NCBI RefSeq assembly: GCF_003324525.1
Contig: NZ_QGDC01000001.1
Location: forward strand, 1-64,000
Direction: 5' to 3'
Source: Mucilaginibacter hurinus
GTDB lineage: Bacteria; Bacteroidota; Bacteroidia; Sphingobacteriales; Sphingobacteriaceae
Length of the DNA stretch: 64,000 nt
A program made the position numbers and the translations under genes. Positions 23,702 through 33,185 of the stretch are shown here, in pieces (positions within the stretch are counted from its first letter, which is position 1; every line of letters starts with the position of its first letter). The notes beneath the pieces were generated by a model. That model was not told where the DNA came from and searched no databases. It saw nothing but the letters and a program-made list of their open reading frames with translations.

Positions 23702-25225
23702 ATGAAAGATAAACTACCCAAATACCTGTGGCTGATGCTTACAGGTTTAGTATTAGTATTAATAATGCCGGCTTGTAAAAAAAGCCGCTCCGACATGGGC
23801 AAGCAGCTGGCCAAGGAAACCAAAAACAAAATTTTTAAACAGGTAACTCCTGAAGATTTTGCTCCCATATTTCAAAAGGTGCTCGAAGACAAAAAAGGCA
23901 CATTGGCAAACCCTAAGGTTATAAGCGCTTTTTACGCACAAAATGGTTTTGACCCTGTACTGGTAATGAATCATTTAAAAGATGAGGAATTGAAAGTGCT
24001 TGTTGAATATTATAATAAAGCACCTGAGCACGGCATTAAACCACAAATTTTCCAGGCCCCCGCCATTAACGCGCTCGTTAATAAACTGTACGACAAAAAG
24101 GCGATAAAAACATTGGATGAAGCTTATCAAACCATTGCTGAGCTTGAACTCGCCGCGGCCAATTCGCTTATAAATTATTCAAACGCCATGCAATTTGGCT
24201 TAATCAGTCCAAGGCGTATATATGCACGTTACTATACTGAAACAAAGCGCCCCGACAGCGCCTTTATGAACAACGTTTTTGCTGTTGGCTCATTGCGCAA
24301 CTACCTGGATAGCATACAACCGAAAGACCCCCAATATTTAGCGCTGCAAAAAGCGTTTAAAGAAGATGTTAAGGTAAAAGGTTTACCACCTGAAGAATCC
24401 GAGCGGTATTTTGCCGTAAACATGGAAAGGCTGCGCTGGAAAAACAAACCTACAGCCGACAAATACGTTTGGGTAAACATTCCGGATTTCACACTTGATG
24501 TGATGGAAAACGGACACTCTACGCTTAACATGAAGGTTTGCGTAGGCGAAGGCCGTAACATGGAAGGCGAAGTTAGTTTGACCGAATACGATGAAAGTGA
24601 CAAGGTGGACCGCCCCTTTTCGCGCGAAACACCGCAGTTGAACAGCATGATACATTCGGTACAGGTAAACCCTGTATGGAATATCCCTAAAAGCATCGCT
24701 ACCAAAGAGATTATGGTTGCCGCCGCGGCGGACCCTTACTATCTCGGCAACGAGAACATTGATGTATACTACAAAGGGCAGCTGGTAAACGATCCGGAAA
24801 CTATAGACTGGAGCAGCGCATCAAAAGACGATTACGAATTTAAGCAGCGCCCCGGAGACGACAATGCCCTTGGCAAGATAAAGTTTCTATTTAAAAACCG
24901 CAGCAGTGTATATCTTCACGACACGCCGGCCAAGCTTGCCTTTAACAGAACGATGCGTGCTGTGAGCCATGGTTGTGTAAGGGTTGAACAACCGCAAAAG
25001 CTGGCTGAGGCATTATTTGGCAATGGTAAAAAATACCAAACCATAGTTGAAAAAATGAACGGCAATAATGATTCGCCTACAGACATAGGCTTGTCGCCCA
25101 AGGTACCGGTTTTTATCACGTACATGACGTGCTGGGTAAGTAAAGACGGACTGCAGTTCAGGCCGGATGTTTACGGGCTTGACGTAGTACTATATGCACA
25201 TATGAAAAAACTGGTTACAGTATAA
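23702..25225 (+). CDS. L,D-transpeptidase (YcbB-like), lipoprotein
   Basis: 507 residues with a lipoprotein signal (LVLVLIMPACKKS, Cys near 25). The N-terminal part is the scaffold region of YcbB-type enzymes (FYAQNGFDPVLV, LKVLVEYYNKAPEHGIKP, AELELAAANSLINYSNAM). The C-terminal YkuD domain has VQVNPVWNIPKSIATKEI, and YLHDTPAKLAFNRTMRAVSHGCVRVE with catalytic Cys425. The enzyme makes 3-3 crosslinks in peptidoglycan or attaches proteins to it, in the periplasm. It faces a second, smaller L,D-transpeptidase gene across a shared terminator. Confidence 0.93.
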   Translation: MKDKLPKYLWLMLTGLVLVLIMPACKKSRSDMGKQLAKETKNKIFKQVTPEDFAPIFQKVLEDKKGTLANPKVISAFYAQNGFDPVLVMNHLKDEELKVLVEYYNKAPEHGIKPQIFQAPAINALVNKLYDKKAIKTLDEAYQTIAELELAAANSLINYSNAMQFGLISPRRIYARYYTETKRPDSAFMNNVFAVGSLRNYLDSIQPKDPQYLALQKAFKEDVKVKGLPPEESERYFAVNMERLRWKNKPTADKYVWVNIPDFTLDVMENGHSTLNMKVCVGEGRNMEGEVSLTEYDESDKVDRPFSRETPQLNSMIHSVQVNPVWNIPKSIATKEIMVAAAADPYYLGNENIDVYYKGQLVNDPETIDWSSASKDDYEFKQRPGDDNALGKIKFLFKNRSSVYLHDTPAKLAFNRTMRAVSHGCVRVEQPQKLAEALFGNGKKYQTIVEKMNGNNDSPTDIGLSPKVPVFITYMTCWVSKDGLQFRPDVYGLDVVLYAHMKKLVTV

Positions 25226-25265
25226 TCATCACACTCGCAAACGTCCGGGTATGAACCTGGCAAAA

Positions 25266-25295
25266 AAAAGCCCCCGTATAAACACGGGGGCTTTT
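25266..25295. terminator. Bidirectional terminator between the two L,D-transpeptidase genes
   Basis: A 12-bp stem aaaagcccccgt / acgggggctttt with a six-base loop and flanking A/T runs. Confidence 0.9.
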
Positions 25296-25319
25296 AAATT
25301 ATTATGAGGTCGGTACTAA

Positions 25320-26135
25320 TTATATAGTTGCCAATGCAGCCGGCGCCTCAGCTACCGGAGCCTGGGGGTTAAGAAACAAGGCCGCCGCATCTTCGTTAAT
25401 GTACTTAGATGTATAACTATTGTCTTTACCGGCAATAAATAACATGGTTTTACCTTTTATTGTGTTAATTACCATATCTGATACTGCAGGTGAAACAGCC
25501 GGACAACCATGGCTGCGACCTAAACGGCCTAGCGTGTTAATAGTACCCTGGCTAACATAATCAGCAGCGTGTACCACAACGGCACGTGCCCGGGCATTAC
25601 TGTTAAAACCGGCATCCATTCCGTCGAGCTTTAACGAACGGCCATGTTTACCATAATAAACATCGTCGGTAACGTAAAAACCTAAACTACTTTGGTGCGA
25701 GTGCTCGGTATTTGAAAAAGCGGTAGCCATATCATTACCACTACCCTGCCCGTGTGATACCCAGGTATGCAACAACATAGCCTTGGTTGCCAGGTCCACT
25801 ATCCACATACGTTTTTCACGGCTTGGCTTATTAAAGTCAATTACAGTAATAACATTGCTGTTCTGCGGTAGCTTACCTGCAATTTTAAGGTTATAATAAC
25901 CGGTAATAGCCTTCTGAAGTACAGCGATATCCAGACCGGTCTGCTGCAATTGGGCGGTGCTGTAAACGTCGGCAACATATTGTCCAAACATTTCTTTTGC
26001 ACTTAAAGCCCTTGCCGGCGCTGTTTTATTGTTTTCGATGACAGGTTTGCTTTCATGTACTGGTCCCCAGCTTATAAAAGTTACTGAAGAAACCACCATT
26101 AAAGCGCAAATCATCCACCAAAAATATTTTCTCAT
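25320..26135 (-). CDS. Murein L,D-transpeptidase catalytic domain protein (YkuD_2 type)
   Basis: 271 residues with an N-terminal membrane/signal segment (WWMICALMVVSSVTFISWG). The catalytic part has WIVDLATKAMLLHTWVSHGQGSG, H189 in VVVHAADYVS and GRLGRSHGCPAVS with Cys211. Proline after the catalytic Cys (GCP, where classical YkuD has GCV/GCI) is typical of the YkuD_2 family. The protein presumably edits or crosslinks peptidoglycan in the periplasm. Its convergent neighbour is a YcbB-type enzyme, so the two may have related roles. Confidence 0.88.
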   Translation of the reverse strand: MRKYFWWMICALMVVSSVTFISWGPVHESKPVIENNKTAPARALSAKEMFGQYVADVYSTAQLQQTGLDIAVLQKAITGYYNLKIAGKLPQNSNVITVIDFNKPSREKRMWIVDLATKAMLLHTWVSHGQGSGNDMATAFSNTEHSHQSSLGFYVTDDVYYGKHGRSLKLDGMDAGFNSNARARAVVVHAADYVSQGTINTLGRLGRSHGCPAVSPAVSDMVINTIKGKTMLFIAGKDNSYTSKYINEDAAALFLNPQAPVAEAPAALATI

Positions 26136-26341
26136 ATTCTGTTAAATTAGTTTTTAATAAAAATATAAAAGTGTTAACAGACTTAGGTTAGCGGTATAAC
26201 TGTTGTGATTGTATAGTACAAATATACGCAAAAATTTTCTAATAATGTCATAAAATTTACATAATACGAAAACAAGGGTGGGTTAATTGCTGTTATATAC
26301 CGTTGTTTAAACGCATGCAAAGCGCATATCTTATACCTGTT

Positions 26342-27073
26342 TCAAAAATATTTTTCGAGGGTAAGGCCGTAAGTGAGCAATAAGTTTTCGCTGTTTGTAC
26401 GGTTTTGGCGATTGTAGCTTAAAGCGGTAGTCAGCGCCAGCCATGGGTTGATTTTAAAAGAAAGGCTTGAATTGGAACGAATAATATAATCGCTCCCATA
26501 ATCGAACGAGTTTTGAACAAAACTGCTGCTCTCCAGCACAACCAATTCCTTGATATTAAACCTGAATGCCAGCCGGAAAGAATTTCGGAAAGTGTGGTAG
26601 ATATCACGTGTGCCGGGAGTTAAAAACAAGTCGCTTTTATCATATAACACGCCGTTACTTAAGTTTAAATATGCATTTTTACTATCCAATATGCTGTAAG
26701 CCAAGCCAAAGCCGGTAAGCAACTGGTTATTTATTTTAAGCGAATAGCTGGTATTGTAGTTGGCCAGCCCCCAGTAATAAAATTTGGGGGTTTGGTATAA
26801 GTTAAAATCCAGCGCTGTTGAAAAATCATTATTGGTGAGGCTGCCGCGCTGGCGCCCATACACCCAGCTATTGGTGAAATTAAGCGATATGCTTTTCTTT
26901 TTGACATTAAACTTAAGCCCGTTATTTAGCAAGTACGCCGTGCCATCCTTGGTTTTGTTTATTGAACCTGAAGACAGGTAACTGGCATGGTAATGCGTAC
27001 TATCATTAAACTGGGCTACTGCGCGGGTGATAAAGCCCGTAAAAAGTATAAATGTGTAAATGAGTTTATTCAA
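26342..27073 (-). CDS. Exported beta-barrel protein, DUF481-like
   Basis: 243 residues, signal peptide MNKLIYTFILFTGFITRAVAQ, then repeated amphipathic strands (GLKFNVKKKSISLNFTNSWVYG, LDFNLYQTPKFYYWGLANYNTS, SFRLAFRFNIKELVVLESSSFVQ, TALSYNRQNR) ending in LTLEKYF with terminal Phe. This fits an outer membrane barrel of the DUF481 kind; function unknown. It is a single gene, divergent from the DUF4180 gene. Confidence 0.7.
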   Translation of the reverse strand: MNKLIYTFILFTGFITRAVAQFNDSTHYHASYLSSGSINKTKDGTAYLLNNGLKFNVKKKSISLNFTNSWVYGRQRGSLTNNDFSTALDFNLYQTPKFYYWGLANYNTSYSLKINNQLLTGFGLAYSILDSKNAYLNLSNGVLYDKSDLFLTPGTRDIYHTFRNSFRLAFRFNIKELVVLESSSFVQNSFDYGSDYIIRSNSSLSFKINPWLALTTALSYNRQNRTNSENLLLTYGLTLEKYF

Positions 27074-27132
27074 GCCACTTCACTGTTGGTATTTTTTACT
27101 AACCTGTAAAAACCGACAAAGTTTTTAATTAT

Positions 27133-27140
27133 TAGATTTG
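27133..27140 (+). promoter_or_regulatory. Probable -7 element (TAGATTTG) for the DUF4180 gene
   Basis: Matches TAnnTTTG and lies 10 bp before the ATG at 27151, giving a near-leaderless transcript. No -33 TTTG at the right distance. Confidence 0.45.
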
Positions 27141-27150
27141 CCCTGCTATC

Positions 27151-27510
27151 ATGACAATAAAAACCCACATAATAAACCAGATAAATATTGCTGAAGTGGT
27201 AGCTGAATCCGTTTTAATACAAACACCGGACGATGCTTTGGATTTATTAGCCAACCTGTATTACCAGGGCTTTGACAGCATAATTATTAATCAGCTACAT
27301 ATTACTCCCCTGTTTTTCGAGCTTAGCAACGGCATGGCCGGGGAAATACTCCAAAAATTTTCTAATTACCGCGTTCGCCTGGTTGTAACGGGTGAGTTTG
27401 AAAACGTCACTAGTAAAAGTTTAAAAGATTTTGTTTATGAAAGCAATAAGGGCCGCCATATAAATTTCCTGGGCACCACCGCTGATGCTTTACAGGCACT
27501 CAGTAAATAA
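27151..27510 (+). CDS. DUF4180-type protein
   Basis: 119 residues, soluble, no signal. The layout INIAEVVAESVLIQTPDDALDLLANLYYQGFDSIIINQLHITPLFFEL followed by AGEILQKFSNYRVRLVVTGEF matches DUF4180, a small alpha/beta family related to STAS-like folds. Function is unknown. Single-gene unit with its own terminator. Confidence 0.8.
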   Translation: MTIKTHIINQINIAEVVAESVLIQTPDDALDLLANLYYQGFDSIIINQLHITPLFFELSNGMAGEILQKFSNYRVRLVVTGEFENVTSKSLKDFVYESNKGRHINFLGTTADALQALSK

Positions 27511-27515
27511 AAAAA

Positions 27516-27536
27516 CCGGGCGTTAAACCCGGCTTT
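27516..27536. terminator. Short terminator after the DUF4180 gene
   Basis: ccggg / cccgg stem with a seven-base loop, A-run before and cttttaaa after; shared with the nitroreductase gene that ends at 27541 on the other strand. Confidence 0.7.
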
Positions 27537-27540
27537 TAAA

Positions 27541-28122
27541 CTATTTAACCCATTTTACTTTTTCTTCCACGGGTGTTACACGCTTGCCTTCGGGGCGCTG
27601 CTCTGTATAACCCAGGTATAGCAGGCCAAGCACCTGGTCTTCAGCTCCCAGTCCTAAAAACTCTTTCATAACCGGTTTCAGCGTAGCCCCGCCGGTGCTC
27701 CAAAACGAGCCAATGTTTAGCGCGGTGGCTGCCAGCAACAGGTTTTGCACCGCTGCAGATGCCGCCGCCAGCTCCTCAACAGCAGGGATATTGGGGTTGC
27801 TGCCACGTTTCATGTAAGCAATTATTACATGCGATGCGTTAGTACCAATAGCTGCCAGGTTGTTGTAAGTACCTTCTTTAAAGTTTTCGGCCGGTGTGCC
27901 CTGCTTATATAACTCAGCGTGCTGGGCACAAAAAGCTATCGGATCTTCGTATATTACAAAGCGCCAGGGTTCGGTTAAGCCGTGTGTAGGAGCCCAGTCT
28001 GCCAGCTCAAGCATAGCGGCTATATGGCCGTTTGGTATCTTTTGCCCGTTCATGGCAGGCGGCTTTATAGTACGGCGGTTTTTAATTATAGTTGATATAG
28101 TTGAAAATGCGTTGCTATCCAT
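27541..28122 (-). CDS. Nitroreductase family protein
   Basis: 193 residues of the FMN-dependent nitroreductase fold, YdjA-like: NRRTIKPPAM near the N-terminus (FMN phosphate contact), LELADWAPTHGLTEPWRFVIYED (about 38-60), AAAVQNLLLAATALNIGSFWSTGG (about 126-149) and LGLGAEDQVLGLLYLGY. It reduces nitro compounds, quinones or similar acceptors with NAD(P)H; true substrate unknown. A small unknown gene lies just upstream on the same strand. Confidence 0.9.
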   Translation of the reverse strand: MDSNAFSTISTIIKNRRTIKPPAMNGQKIPNGHIAAMLELADWAPTHGLTEPWRFVIYEDPIAFCAQHAELYKQGTPAENFKEGTYNNLAAIGTNASHVIIAYMKRGSNPNIPAVEELAAASAAVQNLLLAATALNIGSFWSTGGATLKPVMKEFLGLGAEDQVLGLLYLGYTEQRPEGKRVTPVEEKVKWVK

Positions 28123-28148
28123 AATTATCTGCGTTTTAGTGGCGCAAA

Positions 28149-28412
28149 TTAGCGAAAATTAGGCGAAGCTTTTCCTTTATTTTCCCAATGATCTTTCACA
28201 ATACTGCCGTCCGCAGCTAGCACAAGCCTGCAGGCAAAGCGTTCGCCTTTGATATGGCCGCTATCATCCTTTTTGCCAATAAATAATAGTACGGGCCTGC
28301 CCTGCTCATCGGTTTTAAACGCAATATCATACCGCTTAAAAACCATTTCTTTCATCGTTGAAGGCTCATAAACTTTATTGAGCACTTTCATTAGTTCCTT
28401 GCCTATTTCCAT
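28149..28412 (-). CDS. Small conserved-looking protein, unknown function
   Basis: 87 residues without signal or membrane segment. It looks like a compact alpha/beta protein: an N-terminal helix (ELMKVLNKVY), then strands with polar turns (YDIAFKTDEQGRPVLLFIGKKDDSGHI, ERFACRLVLAADGSIV). It lies 26 bp upstream of the nitroreductase start and probably shares its transcript. Not recognised. Confidence 0.6.
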   Translation of the reverse strand: MEIGKELMKVLNKVYEPSTMKEMVFKRYDIAFKTDEQGRPVLLFIGKKDDSGHIKGERFACRLVLAADGSIVKDHWENKGKASPNFR

Positions 28413-28458
28413 TGTAAATAGATAATTACGCAGAACTAATTTTGTTTGTTTTAAAGAA

Positions 28459-28491
28459 AAAGAGGCGCCCGTTTCCCCCGGACGCCTCTTT
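28459..28491. terminator. Terminator of the FG-GAP protein gene
   Basis: A 13-bp stem aaagaggcgcccg / cggacgcctcttt with one mismatch and T/A runs on both sides, 22 bp past the stop of the large minus-strand gene. Confidence 0.82.
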
Positions 28492-28512
28492 AAAAGTAGA
28501 CATATATTTAGG

Positions 28513-31500
28513 TTAGTACTTCAGCACAAGATATCCTGACTTGTGTTGCTGAACGCCTTTATCAGTGTAGCTAACGGTATAAAAATAAGTGCCTGCTTCC
28601 TGCCTTACGCCGGTAGTAGAGTAACCGTTAAACGCTACCGAGGCATTATTGTAACCTTTAGCCTCAAATATCTTTATACCACGGCTGTTGGTTATCAGCA
28701 CGGTGTTTTGTGGATGCTTATCAATTCCATCAATGGTAAATACATCGTTAACGCCATCACCGTTTGGAGACACCGCAGTAATGGCAGTAACGTCGGCAGT
28801 GGCGCGGTTGGAGCTTAAAGCCACTACAGGATTGTAGCGCAGTATAGATATCTTATTGCCGTTAATACTGATCAGGTCATACCTGCCATCGCCATCCATG
28901 TCACAAACCTGGCTTATCCAGCCTTTTCCCGTAAGCCTGTTTACGGCATATGACGATGGTGCTATCCAGCCTGACGTATATTTATTGGTTATCAACTCAG
29001 CATACTTATCCATTGATCCTATCAGATCCACTTTTCCATCGCCATTAATATCAGCGGCATTATGCACCAGGCCTAATAATTGGAAGCGGTTAATTGCTTG
29101 TAATGACAGCGCCTTACCCTGGGTTGCGTTAATCATCACCATCAGCGCGTTATTACCGTACGCCCTGGCCAAAACATCAGGTTTTCCGTCTGCATTGATA
29201 TCAGAAATCGTTAAACCCTCTATGTCCATATTCATCTTAAAATCAACGGGGACATCAAATGAATAACGGTCAATCACACCCTTGATAGCCTTGTTTCGGT
29301 ATACTCTTACAGCATCTCCTACAACTGATTTCATAGTGGCATTGGTAGTTAACAGGTCGGGGTAACCGTCCATATCCACGTCGGCAACCTTTACATCAAA
29401 CTTACCGCTGATTACGTGGGGCGCGGCAGCAAACGACGACGCATTAACTGTACCCGGTGTAGTTTTATTTTGGTATATGTAAACTTTGTCGGCAATATTA
29501 ACAATAATCTCTTTACGGCCGTCCCGGTCTATATCTGCCGTAAGCAATGCATATATAACGCCTGCCGGAACTTGAATATTGATTGCTGGCGCAAATGACG
29601 AAGCCGTTATATTGCCACCGTTACTAATGTTACGGAGAATGGTGATTGTACACATTGAGCCTGTGAGGTATTTGGCGACATAAATAATATCCTGCCTGCC
29701 ATCATTATCAATGTCATCAATAATAATTGCTACCTCAGTGAAGTTAAGCGGTGCAGAGTTTAGTGGTGTGATCGACGGAAAGTTGAATGTGCCGACCGAG
29801 GATTTGTTTTGCATTACTGCTATACCATTTGCACTCCATCCTGCCAGGTCGGGCCGGCCATCTCCATCAATATCCTTTAAAGTAGAACCTATGCCCCAGC
29901 TAAGGCCAGCATTCTTCGTATCCAAATCAACAGGGGGCTCAAAGTCTGCCTGCTCAATAGTTGACTTTGGCGAACTAAGTGTTTTTACAAAATACCGTGA
30001 AGAATTGCCGGTAAGCCCTGTAGTTTTATTTATTACCGAAACAGTTTCATACGTGGCTCCGGCGGGTACTCTTACTACCAGCTTATTTGGCGTTGCTTCA
30101 GTAACCTCTGCCTGTACGGCACCGAAATATACTATGTTATCAGCTGATCGTGCACCAAAGTTTTCGCCGTTAAGTGTTACAGATTCGCCTGTACGTGCAG
30201 TTAGCGGGTTAAAAGAGGCTATAACGGGTTTAGTTATCGTAACTGACTTAGCCCCGTTTAGCCATATCTTGTCGCCTGAAACGATATCCTGCCGGCCGTC
30301 ATTATTCATGTCAGCGGCCAGGCCCTCAGTAAATTTTATATCGCTTGACAGCGGTAAAAAAGAGGCTGCAGTAATATTACCAGCCGACGAATTGTTCCTG
30401 AATATTTTTGAGCCTGCTGCGTACGGCGCCAGTATATCCGGTTTACCATCACCGTCGGCGTCCATTATAATAATACTTGACGCGCCTTGTCCCGGTATGT
30501 TTATCCCGGCTGCCAGCGAAGCAGAATTAATGCTTCCTTGTATACTTTTGTTGCGGTAAACACCAAACGCGTTCCCGGATATATAGTTAATGATAATATC
30601 AGGTTTGCCATCGCTGTCTATATCAGCGGTGTTTACTCCGTTGGGTACATCAGTAGTAGCAATTGCCACCGGACCGTCAAACGAAGATGCGCTTATGGTG
30701 CCGGGGACACTCCTGTTACGCGCTATAAACATTATAGGGGAGTTTTTAGACGCGGTAATAACATCAAGTTTACCATCTCCGTCTATATCTGCAAGCTTAA
30801 CTGCTTTATGTTTATACCCGGTTACAAAAGCATACACGTTACCAAATATTGCCAGGCCACGTGTTGTTGCCATGTGTAAAAATACAATCCGGTCCTCATC
30901 TGCTACCACAATGTCGGGACGTCCGTCACCGTCAATATCGCCCACAGCTATTTCGTTAGGTTTTGACCACACCGTGCCGCCTAATTGACGTGTTGAAGGC
31001 AAACTGAAGTTTATATTACCTACGGTTGATGTATTCACCAGTACCATTACGGTATTGTCCTGATAACTCCCGGCAATGACATCAGGCTTTCCATCCCCGG
31101 TAATATCGGCCAGCACCATATTATTGCGCTGGCCGGTTGTAAAATTTGCCGGTGCAGCATATATAACGCTATCTGCCGTTGGAGTGGTTACGTTGCGGTA
31201 CACCCTTAACGAGTTATCCATTGTAACCAGATCAGGCACGCCGTCGCCGTCAATATCAGCTACTTTACTCAAATCAGCATTAAATGCGAGCGGTGTAACC
31301 TTTGACTTAGGAATTATCGTGGCAGCCGGGTGCGTAATATTGAACTGCAACTTTGAAACGGTTGACAGATGATTACGTAAATTAACCACGCTAAAAGGCC
31401 CGTAAACTATTCCCGCAGGTATAACCACCTTTAGCTGTGTGTTTGTGGCGGCAATAATATTTAGCGGTGTGGTACCAAGGTAAGCCCTGTTATCTGCAAT

Positions 31501-33081
31501 ATGGCTGCTAAAACCATTGCCGTTAATAGTCACCTCGGTACCTACCGGCCCCCTTGCCGGGCTAAATGATGCAATTTCAGGCGCCGGCCCTCCGGTTATG
31601 TTTGTATATAAACGAAGGCGGGCTTCGGGATAACCCGGATAATTGCTGTTATACCACACTAACAAATCAGGGCGGCTATCGCCATTCATATCACCTAAAG
31701 CCGTTGCAGACGCTCCTTCTGTTTGCACGATTTCCACTGGTTCAAACGAACCTTGATCAAGCGTGCCTTTGGTGGCTGTATTACGGAATAACTGGAGTTG
31801 TGAGTTGGAGGTATTGAGCATCAACAAATCAGGTTTTCCGTCACCGTCAAAATCACCTGCCGACAGGTTATACTCGTAATAATAGGTTTCGGTTCCCTGC
31901 GGGCCGCCGCTCAAAGATACCTTCGGCGCAAATGAGATGTTTTGCGTGCCGGTTGCCGTTGTGTTACGCATAAAAATGAAGTTGCCCGCACCGGCCAAAC
32001 CAATGATATCTAAATTTCCGTCGCCATCAATATCCTGTACTTGCATATTTCCCGGCAACACGCCATCTGTTTGCAATGTACTTTTAACAAAGGATGAGTT
32101 GTTTAAAGTGCCCGGCGTGGCTGTATTTTTAAAGACACTTATCCCCAAACCTTCCCCCAGCACTATGTCTGTTTTATTATCACCGTTAACATCAGCCAGG
32201 GCGATACTTGAGCTGGCCGCACTGCCTTTACTGTTAACAGCCTGTGCAAACGACAATGAATTGCCTGAACTTGTGTTGCGGTAATACAGTAATCCATAAT
32301 GAGTGAATTCATAGCCGGTGATACTATAACTATAACGCGCAACCATATCGGGGCGACCGTCTCCATCCATATCTGCAATTTCTACCTCGCTGGGGCCATA
32401 CCCCCAAACCACCTCGTTAGCAAAACTTGCCGTAGCCGTTAACGTGAATGATGATGTTGTGATGCTCCCGGGCGTACTGTTGTTTTTATAAACCGCTATT
32501 CCTGTCATTTCCGCGCAGATCATGTCCGGTTTACCATCCAGGTCCACATCGGCAATGTCATAGATACCATGCGGGAAAGCAACCGGCGCAGCAAAAGAAG
32601 AGTTGCCGCCACTGGATGTATTACGGTGTATGCCCGCACTGGTTATCATGTCGGTTTTACCATCGCCGTCTATATCCGCCAGTTTAACAGACCACGGCGG
32701 GTTGACCAGCAGATCCTGCGGCTCTTTAAACACCAGGCCTGTATAGTTTGCGTTACTAAATGTTAATTTAAATGGCTTCCGGTAGTATACCACCTGCTTT
32801 GTGTTGGTATTTATTACCTGCAGCGGGCCATAAGTAGCGGTGGCAGGTGCTGTTACTACTAGTTTGGTGGTTGTGGCCGACTGCACCGTGGCTCTGCCTA
32901 AGCCTAAATACACAACATTTTCGGCCTTGTTTGCACTAAAATTTGTACCGTTAATAGTAATAGCGGTACCGGTAGCACCGCTGGCCGGGCTAAATGAGTT
33001 GATAGTCGGCGCTTGTGCGCTCGCAGTGTTTAACTCTGTCGATAATAACACTGCCAGCAAAGCATAATAAATTCTCTTCAT
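28513..33081 (-). CDS. Giant FG-GAP/IPT surface protein with T9SS type B sorting domain
   Basis: 1522 residues with a signal peptide (MKRIYYALLAVLLSTELNTASA). It has three IPT/TIG domains (near residues 28-110, 500-580 and 960-1035, each opening with a xxFSPxxGxxGTxVTING-like strand) alternating with arrays of FG-GAP/VCBS units. I count 21 calcium-type loops of the DxDxDGxxD form (for example DIDGDGKTD and DMDGDGRPD), i.e. beta-propellers. The C-terminus (about 1435-1522), from SPNGDGVNDVF to GTYFYTVSYTDKG and SGYLVLKY, is the gliding-motility-associated C-terminal domain used for type IX secretion. It is probably a secreted or cell-surface adhesin or matrix protein. Single gene. Confidence 0.9.
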   Translation of the reverse strand: MKRIYYALLAVLLSTELNTASAQAPTINSFSPASGATGTAITINGTNFSANKAENVVYLGLGRATVQSATTTKLVVTAPATATYGPLQVINTNTKQVVYYRKPFKLTFSNANYTGLVFKEPQDLLVNPPWSVKLADIDGDGKTDMITSAGIHRNTSSGGNSSFAAPVAFPHGIYDIADVDLDGKPDMICAEMTGIAVYKNNSTPGSITTSSFTLTATASFANEVVWGYGPSEVEIADMDGDGRPDMVARYSYSITGYEFTHYGLLYYRNTSSGNSLSFAQAVNSKGSAASSSIALADVNGDNKTDIVLGEGLGISVFKNTATPGTLNNSSFVKSTLQTDGVLPGNMQVQDIDGDGNLDIIGLAGAGNFIFMRNTTATGTQNISFAPKVSLSGGPQGTETYYYEYNLSAGDFDGDGKPDLLMLNTSNSQLQLFRNTATKGTLDQGSFEPVEIVQTEGASATALGDMNGDSRPDLLVWYNSNYPGYPEARLRLYTNITGGPAPEIASFSPARGPVGTEVTINGNGFSSHIADNRAYLGTTPLNIIAATNTQLKVVIPAGIVYGPFSVVNLRNHLSTVSKLQFNITHPAATIIPKSKVTPLAFNADLSKVADIDGDGVPDLVTMDNSLRVYRNVTTPTADSVIYAAPANFTTGQRNNMVLADITGDGKPDVIAGSYQDNTVMVLVNTSTVGNINFSLPSTRQLGGTVWSKPNEIAVGDIDGDGRPDIVVADEDRIVFLHMATTRGLAIFGNVYAFVTGYKHKAVKLADIDGDGKLDVITASKNSPIMFIARNRSVPGTISASSFDGPVAIATTDVPNGVNTADIDSDGKPDIIINYISGNAFGVYRNKSIQGSINSASLAAGINIPGQGASSIIIMDADGDGKPDILAPYAAGSKIFRNNSSAGNITAASFLPLSSDIKFTEGLAADMNNDGRQDIVSGDKIWLNGAKSVTITKPVIASFNPLTARTGESVTLNGENFGARSADNIVYFGAVQAEVTEATPNKLVVRVPAGATYETVSVINKTTGLTGNSSRYFVKTLSSPKSTIEQADFEPPVDLDTKNAGLSWGIGSTLKDIDGDGRPDLAGWSANGIAVMQNKSSVGTFNFPSITPLNSAPLNFTEVAIIIDDIDNDGRQDIIYVAKYLTGSMCTITILRNISNGGNITASSFAPAINIQVPAGVIYALLTADIDRDGRKEIIVNIADKVYIYQNKTTPGTVNASSFAAAPHVISGKFDVKVADVDMDGYPDLLTTNATMKSVVGDAVRVYRNKAIKGVIDRYSFDVPVDFKMNMDIEGLTISDINADGKPDVLARAYGNNALMVMINATQGKALSLQAINRFQLLGLVHNAADINGDGKVDLIGSMDKYAELITNKYTSGWIAPSSYAVNRLTGKGWISQVCDMDGDGRYDLISINGNKISILRYNPVVALSSNRATADVTAITAVSPNGDGVNDVFTIDGIDKHPQNTVLITNSRGIKIFEAKGYNNASVAFNGYSTTGVRQEAGTYFYTVSYTDKGVQQHKSGYLVLKY

Positions 33082-33185
33082 ATGTGTAGGTTTAAAAGGT
33101 TACAGGTCACCCTTACTTGTAAATGCTAATATATTTATTATCAGCGATAATGCAACTACTCAATGAAATAATGAAAAAGCCTTAT

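Noticed and set aside
29711..30559. 282-residue plus-strand open frame opposite the FG-GAP gene
   Set aside because: It arises from the repetitive Asp/Gly-rich codons of the real gene on the other strand.
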